Of a stretch of 64,000 nt of DNA, positions 49,609 to 59,602 are shown one piece after another. Position numbers and translations under genes: made by a program. How positions within the stretch are numbered: the stretch's first letter is position 1; each line of letters starts with the position of its first letter. Under the pieces are notes generated by a model. That model was not told the origin of the DNA. It saw only the letters and a list, made by a program, of their open reading frames with translations, and did no database searches. Origin of the DNA: Aliidiomarina sanyensis (GTDB lineage Bacteria; Pseudomonadota; Gammaproteobacteria; Enterobacterales; Alteromonadaceae); the NCBI RefSeq assembly GCF_003987175.1, contig NZ_PIPM01000003.1, positions 124,001 to 188,000 of the forward strand, given 5' to 3'.

Positions 49609-49952
49609 CTAATTTTGCTCCTTCATTTCAACTACATATCCTGCGACACATGACCACACTGTGCTGGATAATCATCAAATACTAGCACCATCTCTGATCA
49701 GCGCGGATATGATATTTTTCATATCGGCGGAGACAAGCATCAGAGCTTCACAAGACTGTTGTTTCTTTGTCAGCGTGTCACATTCCTGTGATAACGAATG
49801 TACGCTTTTAGCATAGCACAGCTGCTATGCCTGCAAGGCGAAAACAGCGTCTATTTGACAAAAAAACACGCTCGGTTTCAACACTTCACGACATATTCTG
49901 ACGTAACGTGCTTATTTTACTCACAGAATGCCCGCAGATTCCTCTCTCGCGG
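49609..49952. other. Intergenic region alaS-csrA, no gene seen
   Basis: The 344 bp should carry csrA promoters. An inverted repeat GATATGA-tatttt-TCATATC sits at 49706-49725. On the minus strand TGCTAGTAT just downstream of it resembles an extended -10 element, but no -35 is clear. A T7 run on the minus strand near 49859-49865 could be part of a weak alaS terminator, but no stem precedes it. Confidence 0.4.
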
Positions 49953-52562
49953 CTACCCATTCAGCTTTTCTTCAAGCCATCCTGGCACGCTTGACAACGC
50001 CTCCGTTAACTTCTCAGGCTGGGTTCCTCCGGCTTGAGCCATATCGGGACGCCCACCCCCTTTGCCACCGACTTGTGCCGCGACAAAATTTACCAGCTCG
50101 CCAGCTTTAACGCGTGATGTAAGACTCGCCGTGACACCGGCAATCAAACTCACTTTGTCGCCCTGGCGTAACCCCAACAGAACAATGCCATCACCCAAGC
50201 GATTCTTCAGGTCATCAACCATTTCACGAAGCGCTTTCGGGTCTGCATCATCGAGTTCTGCAAGAATAACTTTTTGTCCACCTATACGCTGGGCTTGGTC
50301 AACTAGCGAAGATCCTGCGTGTTTCGACAGCTGACGCTGGAACTCAGCAATTTCTTTCTCAAGTGATTTCTGTCGTGTGATTAACTGCTCAATACGCTCA
50401 CTGACCACCGCCGGATCAGACTTAAGCACACTCGCGATACTCTGTAGCCGCTGTTGCTGCTGTTGCGTATATAAAACTGCACTGGCGCCCGTCGTAGCCT
50501 CGATACGACGAACACCGGACGCAATCCCCTGCTCGCTTGTCACCCGGAACATCCCAATGTCTCCGGTCCGCTCAACATGTGTTCCGCCACACAATTCGAG
50601 TGAGTACGGACCCATCTGCACGACACGAACTTCATCATCATATTTCTCACCAAACAGCGCCATTGCACCACGAGCTTTCGCTTCCTCAATTGGGAGAATG
50701 TCAGTCGTGAGCGGCGTGTTAAGCCGAATCTGTTCATTCACTTCAGTCTCAATTGCGAGAAGTTCTGATGCAGTCACCGCTTGAGGATGTGCAAAGTCAA
50801 AGCGCAGCCGCTGCTCATCAACCAAAGAGCCTTTTTGCATCACATGCTCGCCTAATACGTTGCGCAAAGCTGCATGGATAAGGTGCGTGGCTGAGTGATT
50901 CCGGCGAATTGCCCAACGGCGCTCGTCATCCACCACGGCAGTCAAGCTATCACCGACGCGCAATTTCACCTCGGCCGAGCCATGATGTCCTACAGCCTTC
51001 CCAATGTATTGGGTGTCGGTCACAACAAAGACTGGCTCACCATCGAGTTCGAATACGCCGATATCACCGACCTGCCCACCACTCTCTGCATAGAATGGGG
51101 TGTGGTCGAGGACCACAATCGCATCGTCTCCTGCTGCAACCTCACTCACCGCCTCGCCGTTCACAAAAATATCGGTGATGGTCGCTTGATGCTCATAGTC
51201 CGTGTAGCCGTGAAATGTAGAGACGGTTTCTGATTGAAGACGGGCGTTATAGTCCGCACCGAATTGCGACGCCTGCTGTGCGCGTTTGCGTTGCTGCTCC
51301 ATCGCAACATCAAAGCCAGTTTGGTCAAGCCCAAAGCCACGCTCACGCAAAATATCTGCCGTCAGGTCATATGGAAAGCCATAGGTGTCATACAGCTTGA
51401 ACGCAATCTCTCCGTTCAGGGCCTCGCCCTCCGCCAAGTCGCTCATCGCGTCTTCAAGCAGGCTTAGTCCCCGTTGTAAGGTCCGCGCAAATTGCTTCTC
51501 TTCTTGCAACAACGCTTGCTCAATGCGTGTTTGAGCCTGCTGCAATTCTGGAAATGCTTCTCCCATCAGACGGACTAACTCGCTAACGAGTGTGTGAAAA
51601 AATGGTTCGTTTGCGCCAAGTTTAGTCCCATGTCGAACCGCCCGACGGATAATACGGCGTAACACATAGCCTCGCCCCTCGTTCGAAGGCATTACGCCGT
51701 CGGTAATCAAGAACGCGCAAGAACGAATGTGATCGGCAATCACCCGCAATGATTGCGCTGAACGATCGTCAGTTCCTACGGCCTTCGCTGCCGCATCAAT
51801 GAGGTGAACAAACGTATCGGTTTCATAGTTCGAATGAACTCCTTGCATCACTGCAGCAATCCGCTCGAGTCCCATGCCGGTATCGACCGAGGGCTTCGGT
51901 AATGGCTCAAGGGTTCCGTCCGACTGTCGGTTGTACTGCATGAAGACCAAGTTCCAGATCTCGATATAACGATCACCATCTTCTTCTGGCGTTCCAGGAG
52001 GACCACCCCAAACATCCGGTCCGTGGTCATAGAAAATTTCCGAACACGGACCACACGGACCTGTATCGCCCATCTGCCAGAAATTATCTTTCGCGCCAAT
52101 CCGAGCAATTCGATCCGTCGGAACACCTATTTCATTGGCCCAAATCGCGTAGGCTTCATCGTCCTCTTCAAAAACCGTTACCCACAGTTTCTCTTTCGGT
52201 AACTTGAGTTCCTCGGTTAAAAACGCCCAGGCATATTGAATGGCTTCACGCTTGAAGTAGTCTCCAAAACTAAAGTTTCCAAGCATTTCAAAAAACGTAT
52301 GGTGACGCGCAGTATACCCAACATTCTCAAGATCGTTGTGCTTCCCACCCGCCCGGACACAGCGTTGTGAGCTCGTTGCACGCGAATAACTCCGCTTGTC
52401 AGTGCCCAGAAATACATCTTTGAAGGGCACCATTCCCGCATTGGTAAACAGCAAGGTGGCGTCATTACCAGGGATGAGCGAAGCACTTGGCACGATGGCG
52501 TGGCCACGTTCAGCGAAGAAATTCAAAAAGGCAGTACGAATATCGGCACTGGTCATACTCAT
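49953..52562 (-). CDS. alaS: Alanyl-tRNA synthetase
   Basis: AlaRS charges tRNA-Ala and edits mischarged Ser and Gly. The class II core is at 1-250 ([33 protein letters not shown]). The editing domain has [16 protein letters not shown] and the zinc site [13 protein letters not shown]. The C-Ala region ends [15 protein letters not shown]. The ATG at 52562 has AGGA eight bases upstream and gives 869 residues (E. coli 876); the frame extends to 52610 without support. recX lies upstream on the same strand, as in many gammaproteobacteria. Confidence 0.98.
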   Translation of the reverse strand: MSMTSADIRTAFLNFFAERGHAIVPSASLIPGNDATLLFTNAGMVPFKDVFLGTDKRSYSRATSSQRCVRAGGKHNDLENVGYTARHHTFFEMLGNFSFGDYFKREAIQYAWAFLTEELKLPKEKLWVTVFEEDDEAYAIWANEIGVPTDRIARIGAKDNFWQMGDTGPCGPCSEIFYDHGPDVWGGPPGTPEEDGDRYIEIWNLVFMQYNRQSDGTLEPLPKPSVDTGMGLERIAAVMQGVHSNYETDTFVHLIDAAAKAVGTDDRSAQSLRVIADHIRSCAFLITDGVMPSNEGRGYVLRRIIRRAVRHGTKLGANEPFFHTLVSELVRLMGEAFPELQQAQTRIEQALLQEEKQFARTLQRGLSLLEDAMSDLAEGEALNGEIAFKLYDTYGFPYDLTADILRERGFGLDQTGFDVAMEQQRKRAQQASQFGADYNARLQSETVSTFHGYTDYEHQATITDIFVNGEAVSEVAAGDDAIVVLDHTPFYAESGGQVGDIGVFELDGEPVFVVTDTQYIGKAVGHHGSAEVKLRVGDSLTAVVDDERRWAIRRNHSATHLIHAALRNVLGEHVMQKGSLVDEQRLRFDFAHPQAVTASELLAIETEVNEQIRLNTPLTTDILPIEEAKARGAMALFGEKYDDEVRVVQMGPYSLELCGGTHVERTGDIGMFRVTSEQGIASGVRRIEATTGASAVLYTQQQQQRLQSIASVLKSDPAVVSERIEQLITRQKSLEKEIAEFQRQLSKHAGSSLVDQAQRIGGQKVILAELDDADPKALREMVDDLKNRLGDGIVLLGLRQGDKVSLIAGVTASLTSRVKAGELVNFVAAQVGGKGGGRPDMAQAGGTQPEKLTEALSSVPGWLEEKLNG

Positions 52563-52676
52563 AAATACATTCCTGCTGTCAGTCCGGTTTTGCGATATGC
52601 GGGGACACAAACGTCAATTTTGAAAGTGGCTAAGAATACCATAGGGATGGCACAGAAAACAGCCACTTACCGGGGT

Positions 52677-53183
52677 TTAGATGGGGTCTTCTAGCGAGGA
52701 ATCCAAGGCCGAGCGGACTTGTTCTCCGGTAAATCCACGTTGCGCCAAATAACGCATCCGACGGGCTTGCTCTTTCCGTCGATCAGCGGCATCTACTGGG
52801 TGTGGAAACCGCCGTTGAAATCGCTCGCGAGCAAGCGCAAACCAATCGACATCTTCAGCCTCAAATACGCGCTGAATTTCGTCTTCATCCACGCCTTTAT
52901 GTTGCAACTCAGCGCGAATTCGCAATGGGCCGTATCCTTGTTGTACACGCTGACGAAAAAATACATCGGCAAAACGCGCATCGGATTGCCACTTACGCGT
53001 TTCCAAACGCGCTACTACTGCCCGGACAGCATCACGCTCAAAGCCCTTTTGTTCCAACTTGTGAGACAATTCATGAGCGCTGTGCTCACGTCGGCTCAGT
53101 AGCTGGACCGCCCGATGTTCAATCGCACGCTGATCGGTGGGATCGTCTGGTCCACGCTTGCCTTTACGACGCCGTTCAACCAT
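52677..53183 (-). CDS. recX: Regulatory protein RecX
   Basis: RecX inhibits RecA filament growth. The 168 residues show the three-helix repeats of the family: AVQLLSRREHSAHELSHKL, RFADVFFRQRVQQGYGPLRI with ELQHKGVDEDEI, and RRMRYLAQRGFTGEQVRSAL. In most relatives recA is immediately upstream; here a SIMPL-domain lipoprotein gene ends 11 bp before it, and no recA is in the window. The start has several basic residues (MVERRRKGKRG) and is plausible at 53183. Confidence 0.92.
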   Translation of the reverse strand: MVERRRKGKRGPDDPTDQRAIEHRAVQLLSRREHSAHELSHKLEQKGFERDAVRAVVARLETRKWQSDARFADVFFRQRVQQGYGPLRIRAELQHKGVDEDEIQRVFEAEDVDWFALARERFQRRFPHPVDAADRRKEQARRMRYLAQRGFTGEQVRSALDSSLEDPI

Positions 53184-53194
53184 CAGAATACTGT

Positions 53195-53923
53195 CTAACG
53201 TGCTGGCCGCAAGGCAAACTCAACCTGCACCGAGACGCTAATGTGTTGCTGACCTGGCTCGGTCACACTGGACTCCATCGCCATTCGCATCGGGGCCATA
53301 TCCATGTGTGCGGGCGCATCTCCCTGTTCCGTGATTCGCAGCAGATGAGAAATCCGTCGGCTACTATGCTTGGCCAGCTCATTCGCCTTCTCGTGGGCCT
53401 GCCGAACCGCTTCTTCCCGTGCTTGCGCATACAACGCAGTCGGATCGGCAATTGAGAAGCGAATACTATCAACCTGCACCACCCCTACATCAATCGCATC
53501 ATCAATCACCCGATCAAATAGGTTGAGATCCGCTAAAGTCACTTGTACCACACGGCTCACTTCATACCCTGCGAAAATAGCTTCTCCATCACGATAATTG
53601 TAGCGTGGTTGGATTTGCAGTTGCCACGATTGGATATGCTCCCGCGGAACCCCGTGTTCGAGTAAGACATCGCGCAACTGGCCGGTTACGCGGTCGGTAT
53701 TTGCCTGCAGGTCTCCGAGTGCATCGCCTCGAAAACGAACCGTAAATCGAATATTTGCCTGATCAGGGACCCCAACCGCACTGCCAGATGCCGTCACGTG
53801 CACCGTGTCTGGATCGATATTTCCATGCGGCGCCGGCATACAACCCACGAGCGCCATTACAGCCATCAGACCAAGCGCTGTCAGGGATAAACGGAGCTTA
53901 AAAAAACAAGTTCGGTGTGTCAT
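53195..53923 (-). CDS. SIMPL-domain (DUF541) lipoprotein
   Basis: The 242-residue protein starts with a lipoprotein signal (LTALGLMAVMALVGC, cysteine near 28), so it is anchored in the envelope. The SIMPL/DUF541 fold is seen in VHVTASGSAVGVPDQANIRF, YEVSRVVQVTLADLNLFDRV and QVDSIRFSIADPTALYAQAR with the helix EEAVRQAHEKANELAKH. Family members form periplasmic oligomers (for example BP26) and are linked to oxidative stress, but the molecular role is not known. It takes the place recA usually occupies before recX. A gap of 75 bp separates it from the agmatine deiminase gene. Confidence 0.88.
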   Translation of the reverse strand: MTHRTCFFKLRLSLTALGLMAVMALVGCMPAPHGNIDPDTVHVTASGSAVGVPDQANIRFTVRFRGDALGDLQANTDRVTGQLRDVLLEHGVPREHIQSWQLQIQPRYNYRDGEAIFAGYEVSRVVQVTLADLNLFDRVIDDAIDVGVVQVDSIRFSIADPTALYAQAREEAVRQAHEKANELAKHSSRRISHLLRITEQGDAPAHMDMAPMRMAMESSVTEPGQQHISVSVQVEFALRPAR

Positions 53924-53998
53924 ACGCTTTCCTTCCCTTTACTCTGTCGGACCGGTGAAACAGAACGACTCAATGCAATTGCTTGCGGTCTGCGCACT

Positions 53999-55078
53999 TC
54001 ACAGCGCAAGCGTTGCGCAATGCCAACTTCCCCCACCGACCAGTAAACCGCGGGCAGAAACGCTTACCACACGTGCTGTTGGTTGGATTTCGGCCATTGT
54101 TTGGACCATAATTTCCAGCGCTCGTTCATCCTGCGGTAATCCGTACGCAGGCAGTAAGATCACGTCATGGTCACCAACTCGGACCCGGGCAAAATTCACG
54201 TAACTCGCCATTAACTGCATGCCTGCAATCCGTTTGCGGACGCCCAGACGGTGTTCAATCGAAACCGCTTCCGCTGCACTCAAACGAGGCGCGCGCGGCA
54301 GCGGAAGTTTTATAAGTTTTAAGGAACGTCCCTGCGCATCCGTATGAGTCTGGAGAAAATCGACGACACGACGACAGGTCGCATAGTCAGGGTGCGCTGG
54401 GTCATCTGTACTGGCAACAGCAACGACTCCCGGCGCTAAGAAACAAGCGATATTGTCGATATGACCGCCGGTTTCATCTGCAGTTAGTTTTCCTGGCACC
54501 AAGAGCAGCTTTTCAATTCCGAGGAATTCTTTCACGTGGGTATGCAAGGCGCGAGCGGTCAACCCACTATTCGTCGGGCGAAATAGAATACTCCCACTGC
54601 ACGCGAGCGCGGTTCCTTCACCATCATGGTGCAAAGCACCGCCTTCTAACACCAAGTCATGGGCTTGGCTAGTCAACCCAAGATGCGAGGAGAGCCAATC
54701 TCGGGCAGTCACGTCGAGTTTAAATTGGTCATCAATTCCGCCCCACCCGTCAAAGCGATAATGCAGCGCCGCCTTTTGATCGCAATCAACAAAGGGTGCA
54801 CAGTCGCGAATCCAAACATCACCGAAAGGAACCGAGTGCACGCGAACGTTTGTCGGCAATCCGCTCGGCATGGGTGCGTCAGGATGCACCTGCAAAGCCA
54901 CCGGTACATTCAAGTCGGATAGTATCGATAAAAAAGCCCGCACATCCGCTTGGGCTGCTTCGCCACTCTGAGGCCATATATCGCGCCGATAGGGCCAACG
55001 CAACCAAAGTGCGGATGCCTCAGACCATTCGGTTCGCCAGTTGAGTTGCTGCTTGGTGGCTGCGACCTGAGTACTCAT
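53999..55078 (-). CDS. Agmatine deiminase-family protein
   Basis: The 359-residue protein has the penta-domain guanidino-modifying fold. Catalytic elements are kept: [44 protein letters not shown] (histidine) and the nucleophile cysteine near the C-terminus in GGGSWHCAT. It would convert agmatine to N-carbamoylputrescine plus ammonia. No N-carbamoylputrescine amidase (aguB) gene is nearby, so an alternative guanidino substrate is possible. The start overlaps the rluB stop (ATGA), making it the last coupled gene of the yciO-scpA-scpB-rluB string. Confidence 0.88.
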   Translation of the reverse strand: MSTQVAATKQQLNWRTEWSEASALWLRWPYRRDIWPQSGEAAQADVRAFLSILSDLNVPVALQVHPDAPMPSGLPTNVRVHSVPFGDVWIRDCAPFVDCDQKAALHYRFDGWGGIDDQFKLDVTARDWLSSHLGLTSQAHDLVLEGGALHHDGEGTALACSGSILFRPTNSGLTARALHTHVKEFLGIEKLLLVPGKLTADETGGHIDNIACFLAPGVVAVASTDDPAHPDYATCRRVVDFLQTHTDAQGRSLKLIKLPLPRAPRLSAAEAVSIEHRLGVRKRIAGMQLMASYVNFARVRVGDHDVILLPAYGLPQDERALEIMVQTMAEIQPTARVVSVSARGLLVGGGSWHCATLAL

Positions 55079-56082
55079 GATGATTTCTGTCCACCTGGGT
55101 GTTGTCTTTTCGAGGGTCTGCCTCGACTCGGACGTTTTGCTGATGGTTTGCCAGCAGGTTTTCCATCCGTTGCTGGTGTGCTTCGATGCGTTTGTGGCCT
55201 TTCTTTCGGGGTACGTCGTGATTTTCCTTGCCCAGTCCCAGCGCGTTGACTGCCTTCTCGATGACGGCGACTACCGCGCCGTGCTTGTTTTATCTGGCGT
55301 TGTTGATCTTCTTTCGTGATGACCGGCGCGGAGGTAAGCTCGGGAAGTTCGACTAATTTTCGCAAGTAGTTCACTTGTTCCATGGGTAACTCGACCCAAC
55401 CGCCTTGAACGAGTCCTTTGGGCATCGTAAGTTCGCCCATCCGTACACGAATCAAACGGCTCACAGTGGCGCCCTGAGATTCCCACAAGCGACGGACTTC
55501 TCGATTCCGCCCCTCGGTTAACGTGACATGGAACCATTGATTCATGCCTTCTCCGCCACGACGACGAATGCGCTTGAAGCGGGCCATGCCATCCTCAAGT
55601 TCAACACCACGCAATAGTTTTTGAATCTGTGCCTCAGAGACCTCACCAAACACGCGAACCGCATACTCACGCTCGACCTGATAGCTTGGATGCATCAAAC
55701 GATTGGCCAGTTCACCATCTGTAGTCAGCAATAAAAGCCCGGAAGTATTGATATCCAGACGCCCCACCGCAATCCACCGGGCTCCTTTCAAAGGTGGCAT
55801 CCGCTCGTATACAGTGGCCCGCCCTTCTGGATCTTTCCGAGTCACCAGCTCGCCTTCAGGTTTGTGGTACACCAGTACGCGGCAAGGGACAGATTCTTCA
55901 TCACTGGTCTTCACGACATGTCCATCAAGACGAATCACGGCATCGGCTGTGACACGTTCCCCTAGGGTCGCAACATGATCATGCACACGGATCCGCCCCT
56001 CGGTGATCATGGTTTCAATTTCACGCCGCGATCCATAACCGGAACGGGCTAATACTTTTTGTAGTTTTTCGCTTTCTTTCAC
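55075..56082 (-). CDS. rluB: 23S rRNA pseudouridine-2605 synthase RluB
   Basis: RluB makes pseudouridine 2605 in the peptidyl-transferase region. The 335-residue protein has an S4 RNA-binding domain ([21 protein letters not shown]) and a catalytic domain with [20 protein letters not shown], whose aspartate is the nucleophile, plus [15 protein letters not shown] long basic, disordered tail (about 255-335, rich in R, K, G, P) follows, as in E. coli RluB. It overlaps scpB upstream and the agmatine deiminase-like gene downstream, each by four bases. Confidence 0.95.
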   Translation of the reverse strand: MKESEKLQKVLARSGYGSRREIETMITEGRIRVHDHVATLGERVTADAVIRLDGHVVKTSDEESVPCRVLVYHKPEGELVTRKDPEGRATVYERMPPLKGARWIAVGRLDINTSGLLLLTTDGELANRLMHPSYQVEREYAVRVFGEVSEAQIQKLLRGVELEDGMARFKRIRRRGGEGMNQWFHVTLTEGRNREVRRLWESQGATVSRLIRVRMGELTMPKGLVQGGWVELPMEQVNYLRKLVELPELTSAPVITKEDQQRQIKQARRGSRRHREGSQRAGTGQGKSRRTPKERPQTHRSTPATDGKPAGKPSAKRPSRGRPSKRQHPGGQKSS

Positions 56083-56786
56083 TCGATGGGTTCCTCTGGG
56101 TTGTCACGCTCCCGCGTGTCATTAATTGCCGTGCTCTCGGTAATTAAGTGTAATTCATTTTCGCGATCCGCGTCAGACTTCAGGCGCGGTTTTTCACTGT
56201 CGCTATTCTGCTGTTCCTGCGGAGCTTGCAGGGCAAACTCGTCCTCGGTCGGCTCGAGATCCGGCCGCGGTTGCGCCAGCGCTGGTAAATCCGCCACCGA
56301 CGTCAACGCAAAGTAATCCAGGAACGCCTTCGTAGTTGCATACAACGCAGGACGACCAGGAACTTCTTTATGGCCGACAATTTTGACCCACCCCCGCTCT
56401 TGCAGCGTTTTCATAATCTGAGAGCTCACGGAAACGCCGCGGACCGCTTCAATCTCCCCCCGGGTGACCGGCTGTCGCCATGCAATCAGAGCAAGTGTTT
56501 CAAGCAATGCTGCTGAATAGCGTGGTGCACGATCAGGCCACATATGAACAAGGGCCGGGCCCAATTCAGGTTTCGTCTGAAAGCGCCAACCTGAAGCGAC
56601 TTCAGCCAATTCAATTCCACGGTCTTTGTAATCTTCCTGCAAGCCGTCAAGCACTTGACGCAAACGCGGGCGATTCAAGCGGAAGTCAGCAAGCACACCA
56701 TTTAACAGCTGATCCAGAGTCACCGGCTCATCAGCGGCGAAGATCGCAGCTTCCACCAACTGCTTCAGTTGCTGATCAGATATCAT
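56079..56786 (-). CDS. scpB: Segregation and condensation protein B
   Basis: ScpB is a winged-helix dimer that binds ScpA and stimulates the Smc ATPase. The core spans about 1-180: [55 protein letters not shown] and [16 protein letters not shown]. An acidic disordered tail (about 180-235) is an extension often seen in gammaproteobacteria. The start overlaps the scpA stop (ATGA). Together with smc at 11.6-15.1 kb it completes the condensin. Confidence 0.95.
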   Translation of the reverse strand: MISDQQLKQLVEAAIFAADEPVTLDQLLNGVLADFRLNRPRLRQVLDGLQEDYKDRGIELAEVASGWRFQTKPELGPALVHMWPDRAPRYSAALLETLALIAWRQPVTRGEIEAVRGVSVSSQIMKTLQERGWVKIVGHKEVPGRPALYATTKAFLDYFALTSVADLPALAQPRPDLEPTEDEFALQAPQEQQNSDSEKPRLKSDADRENELHLITESTAINDTRERDNPEEPIE

Positions 56787-57619
56787 GCAATAGCCTCCAT
56801 GGTCGCCGCCTCACTCCGTCGACCGTCACGCCCCACATAAATGGTGGAGAAGTTCTCCGCTTGGGTCAGCACAATCAATCCTTCCTTGTTGAGTTCAAGA
56901 ATGGCCAAAAAACTCACCACAACACCAGAACGCCCCTCTTGAATATCAAACAAGCGTGAAAACTCGACTCGTCCGTGCTCCTGCAAAAGCTCCAACACAC
57001 GGCTCATGCGCTCGCGGGTCGATAGAACCTCGCGTTTGATTTGGTGATGGGCTTGCACTTTGACTAGCTGCATGACTTTCGCTAACGCGAGTCCGAGCTC
57101 TTCTAAAGTGACTTCGGGCGGTGTTTGCCCCGCAAGTTCACGTGCATCCGTTGACGCAGTGGCCGGAAAGAAATCACGATATTGTTGTGGTTGCTGGTCT
57201 AGTTGATTCGCACCTTCACGAATAATTTCATACTCTTTCAATCGACGAACAAGTTCAGCACGCGGGTCATCTTCGTCATCGTCCTCGCTCTGAACCTTGG
57301 GCAGAAGCATACGGCTCTTGATTTCCGCCAGCATCGCCGCCATCAGCAAATAATCTGCCGCGAGTTCGAGCTTCAGCTCACGCATCATATCGACATAATG
57401 CATGTACTGTTCTGTGATTTTTAGGATAGGCAAATCAAGGATATCCATCTTCTGTCGACGGATAAGATACAGCAGGAGATCCATCGGGCCCGAGAACAGA
57501 TCGAGCATAAGCTCCAAAGCTTCGGGCGGAATGTAGAGGTCCTCCGGTTGATCAAAAACCGGCTCTCCTCGCACAAATCCTAGCGGCAGCGACTGCTGCA
57601 CAGACCCCAAATCACTCAT
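56783..57619 (-). CDS. scpA: Segregation and condensation protein A
   Basis: ScpA is the kleisin that bridges the Smc heads. The 278-residue chain shows the kleisin N-terminal region FSGPMDLLLYLIRRQKMDI and LELAADYLLMAAMLAEIKSRMLLP. The C-terminal winged helix is VEFSRLFDIQEGRSGVVVSF with FLAILELNKEGLIVLTQAE. It starts 45 bp downstream of yciO and is translationally coupled to scpB. Confidence 0.96.
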   Translation of the reverse strand: MSDLGSVQQSLPLGFVRGEPVFDQPEDLYIPPEALELMLDLFSGPMDLLLYLIRRQKMDILDLPILKITEQYMHYVDMMRELKLELAADYLLMAAMLAEIKSRMLLPKVQSEDDDEDDPRAELVRRLKEYEIIREGANQLDQQPQQYRDFFPATASTDARELAGQTPPEVTLEELGLALAKVMQLVKVQAHHQIKREVLSTRERMSRVLELLQEHGRVEFSRLFDIQEGRSGVVVSFLAILELNKEGLIVLTQAENFSTIYVGRDGRRSEAATMEAIA

Positions 57620-57664
57620 GATGTACCGTTCTCGTTATTATTGGCTCGCCACAAACTATGGTTT

Positions 57665-58285
57665 TTATTGAAACGGTGTTGGATCCCCTTCCCCCACACG
57701 AATAATGTTGATCTCATCATCGACCAAGTCAACCACTGTGGTTGGCTGTTCCATTAAGTGGCCACCATCAATCACCAAATCCACAAGTTTTTCAAGTCGC
57801 AAACGAATTTCATAGGGATCCGGCTCGGCAAATTCTTCTCCTGGGAAAATCAAGGTCGTCGACATCATGGGTTCGCCCAGCTCGGCAAGTAACGCCTGCG
57901 CAATTGCGTTATCCGGCACTCGCAAGCCAATCGTTTTACGTTTTGGATTCATCAGGCGCCGCGGGACCTCTTTTGTCGCCATCAGCACAAAGGTGTATGG
58001 ACCGGGCGTATTGTTTTTTAATAAACGAAACGCTTGGTTACCAACTCGCGCGTAAACGGACAGTTCCGACAGATCACGACACACTAAAGTGAAGTTGTGT
58101 TCACTTCCAAGTTGGCGAATACGCAAAATCCGCTCCACCGCGTCCTTATTTTGCAACTGGCAGCCGAGTGCATAGCCCGAATCTGTGGGATAGACGATAA
58201 CCCCACCCTGACGCACGATATCGGCGGCTTGCACGATCAGTCGATGCTGTGGATTCTCGGGATGAATTTGAAAAAACTGACTCAT
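57665..58285 (-). CDS. yciO: YciO, Sua5/YrdC-family protein
   Basis: The 206-residue protein equals E. coli YciO in length. The YrdC/Sua5 fold is visible in VYPTDSGYALGCQLQNKDAV, YARVGNQAFRLLKNNTPGPY with TFVLMATKEVP, and KRKTIGLRVPDN. YciO is a paralogue of the threonylcarbamoyladenylate synthases TsaC/Sua5; a comparable but weaker activity has been suggested. The ATG at 58285 (GGAGAACGG upstream) overlaps the rnm stop, giving an rnm-yciO pair as in E. coli. Confidence 0.93.
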   Translation of the reverse strand: MSQFFQIHPENPQHRLIVQAADIVRQGGVIVYPTDSGYALGCQLQNKDAVERILRIRQLGSEHNFTLVCRDLSELSVYARVGNQAFRLLKNNTPGPYTFVLMATKEVPRRLMNPKRKTIGLRVPDNAIAQALLAELGEPMMSTTLIFPGEEFAEPDPYEIRLRLEKLVDLVIDGGHLMEQPTTVVDLVDDEINIIRVGEGDPTPFQ

Positions 58286-59247
58286 CCGTTCTCCACCTTG
58301 CTCCATTGTGTCCACACGGGCGCTACCTCACTTTGATACTTTAAATTTCGTCCCAATTCCCTGTATTTACCGGGCGCATGAAAATCCGATCCCATTGAGA
58401 CGTAAAAACCATACTCGTTGGCTAACTCCAAAAGCCATTGGCGCTGCCAGGGCGCCTGCTGTGATGAGACCGCCTCGAGCGCTTCTGCACCACATGCTTT
58501 TAATTCAACTAATAACCGGCGCAACCATTTGTTGCTTAATCCATACGCCAGCGGATGTGCCAGACCGGCCACCCCGCCTGACGCTCGAATCGCTTCCACT
58601 GCCTCTTCCACTGAGCACCACTGAGATGCCACATAAGCACACTGGCCACGTCCGAGGTAGCGGTCAAAAGCGCTTTGAATATCTTTGCAATGACGTGCTT
58701 TCACCAGAGCTTCCGCAAAATGCAGACGAGTGAGCACCGCGTCCCTAGGCTGCTGGTGTGGATCCGGTAAATCTTCAGCTGGGATCCCTTGCTTAAGTAA
58801 CTTCCCATGAATCGCGACGCTACGTTCCCGACGCTTATTTGCTTGTGCCGTTAATAGGGCCGTTAAACGCGGAGCTTCCGGATCAAAATTCCACCCAAGA
58901 ATATGGATTTCAAATCCTTCCCAGCGTGTGCTTATCTCAACCCCCGGAATCAAGACGACGCGTGCAGCACGCTGTTCGGCTAACACGCGCTGCGCCGCTT
59001 GGTACCCCGCAATCGAATCATGATCGGTAATTGCGAGCACATCAATCTGCATATTTTCAGCACGCAGCAGGAGCTCATGCGGGTGAAGTGCTCCGTCAGA
59101 ACATCGGCTGTGGCAATGTAAATCAATGCGTTCCGAGCCGGGAGGCACGGCCACAAAGGGCTGCGATCTTCGGGAAGACCGGCCGGCGTTCGAAACGTTT
59201 TCCTGTGTAATGGCGTCGTTTTTTGCGTTTATCATAAGAAGCATCAT
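58282..59247 (-). CDS. rnm: RNase AM, PHP-domain 5'-3' exoribonuclease (YciV/TrpH)
   Basis: RNase AM trims the 5' ends of rRNA precursors and hydrolyses 3',5'-phosphonucleotides. The PHP metal ligands are clear: RIDLHCHSRCSDG, LAITDHDSI, VLIPGVEIST, GLAHPLAY and GSDFHAPG. The N-terminal 35 residues before the PHP core are poorly conserved; starts at 59247 or 59244 are both preceded by AAAGGG. It is divergent from the trp operon, the arrangement known in E. coli (yciV-trpL). Confidence 0.93.
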   Translation of the reverse strand: MMLLMINAKNDAITQENVSNAGRSSRRSQPFVAVPPGSERIDLHCHSRCSDGALHPHELLLRAENMQIDVLAITDHDSIAGYQAAQRVLAEQRAARVVLIPGVEISTRWEGFEIHILGWNFDPEAPRLTALLTAQANKRRERSVAIHGKLLKQGIPAEDLPDPHQQPRDAVLTRLHFAEALVKARHCKDIQSAFDRYLGRGQCAYVASQWCSVEEAVEAIRASGGVAGLAHPLAYGLSNKWLRRLLVELKACGAEALEAVSSQQAPWQRQWLLELANEYGFYVSMGSDFHAPGKYRELGRNLKYQSEVAPVWTQWSKVENG

Positions 59248-59302
59248 ACGCCCTTTCGCCCCACAAAACTAACCTCGCCATCCAAAATTTTCTAACTTTT
59301 TG

Positions 59303-59330
59303 TTGACAGCGAAAGGGCCTTCCGTTTACC
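59303..59330 (+). promoter_or_regulatory. Predicted trp operon promoter
   Basis: A consensus TTGACA at 59303-59308 has a weak -10 (TTTACC, 59325-59330) 16 bp downstream, about 45 bp before the leader peptide start. The -35 is strong; the -10 is uncertain. I could not recognise a convincing TrpR operator. Confidence 0.5.
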
Positions 59331-59373
59331 TTTCGAGTATCGAATTTTAAATACAAGTTTCATTAAGTTGTCT

Positions 59374-59481
59374 ATGCAAACAACAATCCACAGCAACCCG
59401 TTGTCACGCTCACATGCAGGCCAAATCGGCGCGGCAGGTGCGCACGTTCATGCGTGGTGGTGGCATCCCGGATGCGGGTGA
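59374..59481 (+). CDS. trpL: trp leader peptide
   Basis: The frame from the ATG at 59374 to the TGA at 59479-59481 encodes 35 residues ending AGAHVHAWWWHPGCG. Three consecutive tryptophan codons (59455-59463) lie 15 bases before the stop, the classic sensor of charged tRNA-Trp. E. coli trpL has 14 residues and two Trp codons, so this leader is longer and has one more. A shorter start is possible since only the Trp region is essential. It precedes the terminator by 69 bp. Confidence 0.85.
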   Translation: MQTTIHSNPLSRSHAGQIGAAGAHVHAWWWHPGCG

Positions 59482-59584
59482 TGTTGTGCGTGTAGAAACG
59501 TAACGAGAGAAAGCCAAATGAGGCACCTCACGTTGACCAGATAACCACAACAAGCCCGCTCTCTGAGCGGGCTTGTTTCGTTTT
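59464..59584 (+). promoter_or_regulatory. trp attenuator with competing antiterminator
   Basis: The terminator hairpin is a perfect 11-bp stem CAAGCCCGCTC/GAGCGGGCTTG at 59551-59575 followed by TTTCGTTTT. A competing fold pairs GCGGG and TTGTG (59474-59488) with CACAA and CCCGC (59546-59559), covering the left terminator arm. A third hairpin, CA-CCCG/CGGGTG (59464-59480, one bulged T), just after the Trp codons could sequester the antiterminator. The three alternatives match regions 1:2, 2:3 and 3:4 of transcription attenuation: stalling at Trp codons frees region 2, prevents termination and raises trpE expression. Confidence 0.88.
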
Positions 59585-59602
59585 AGCCAAAGGGAAAAAT
59601 AG

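Noticed and set aside
53999-59247. A new defence or toxin-antitoxin system in the chained operon
   Set aside because: Every member belongs to a known housekeeping or metabolic family and none has toxin, nuclease-helicase or phage-related features beyond rRNA processing.
59335-59365. TrpR operator at the trp promoter
   Set aside because: The region has TCGA-containing partial symmetry but does not match the known CTAGTTAACTAG-type operator.
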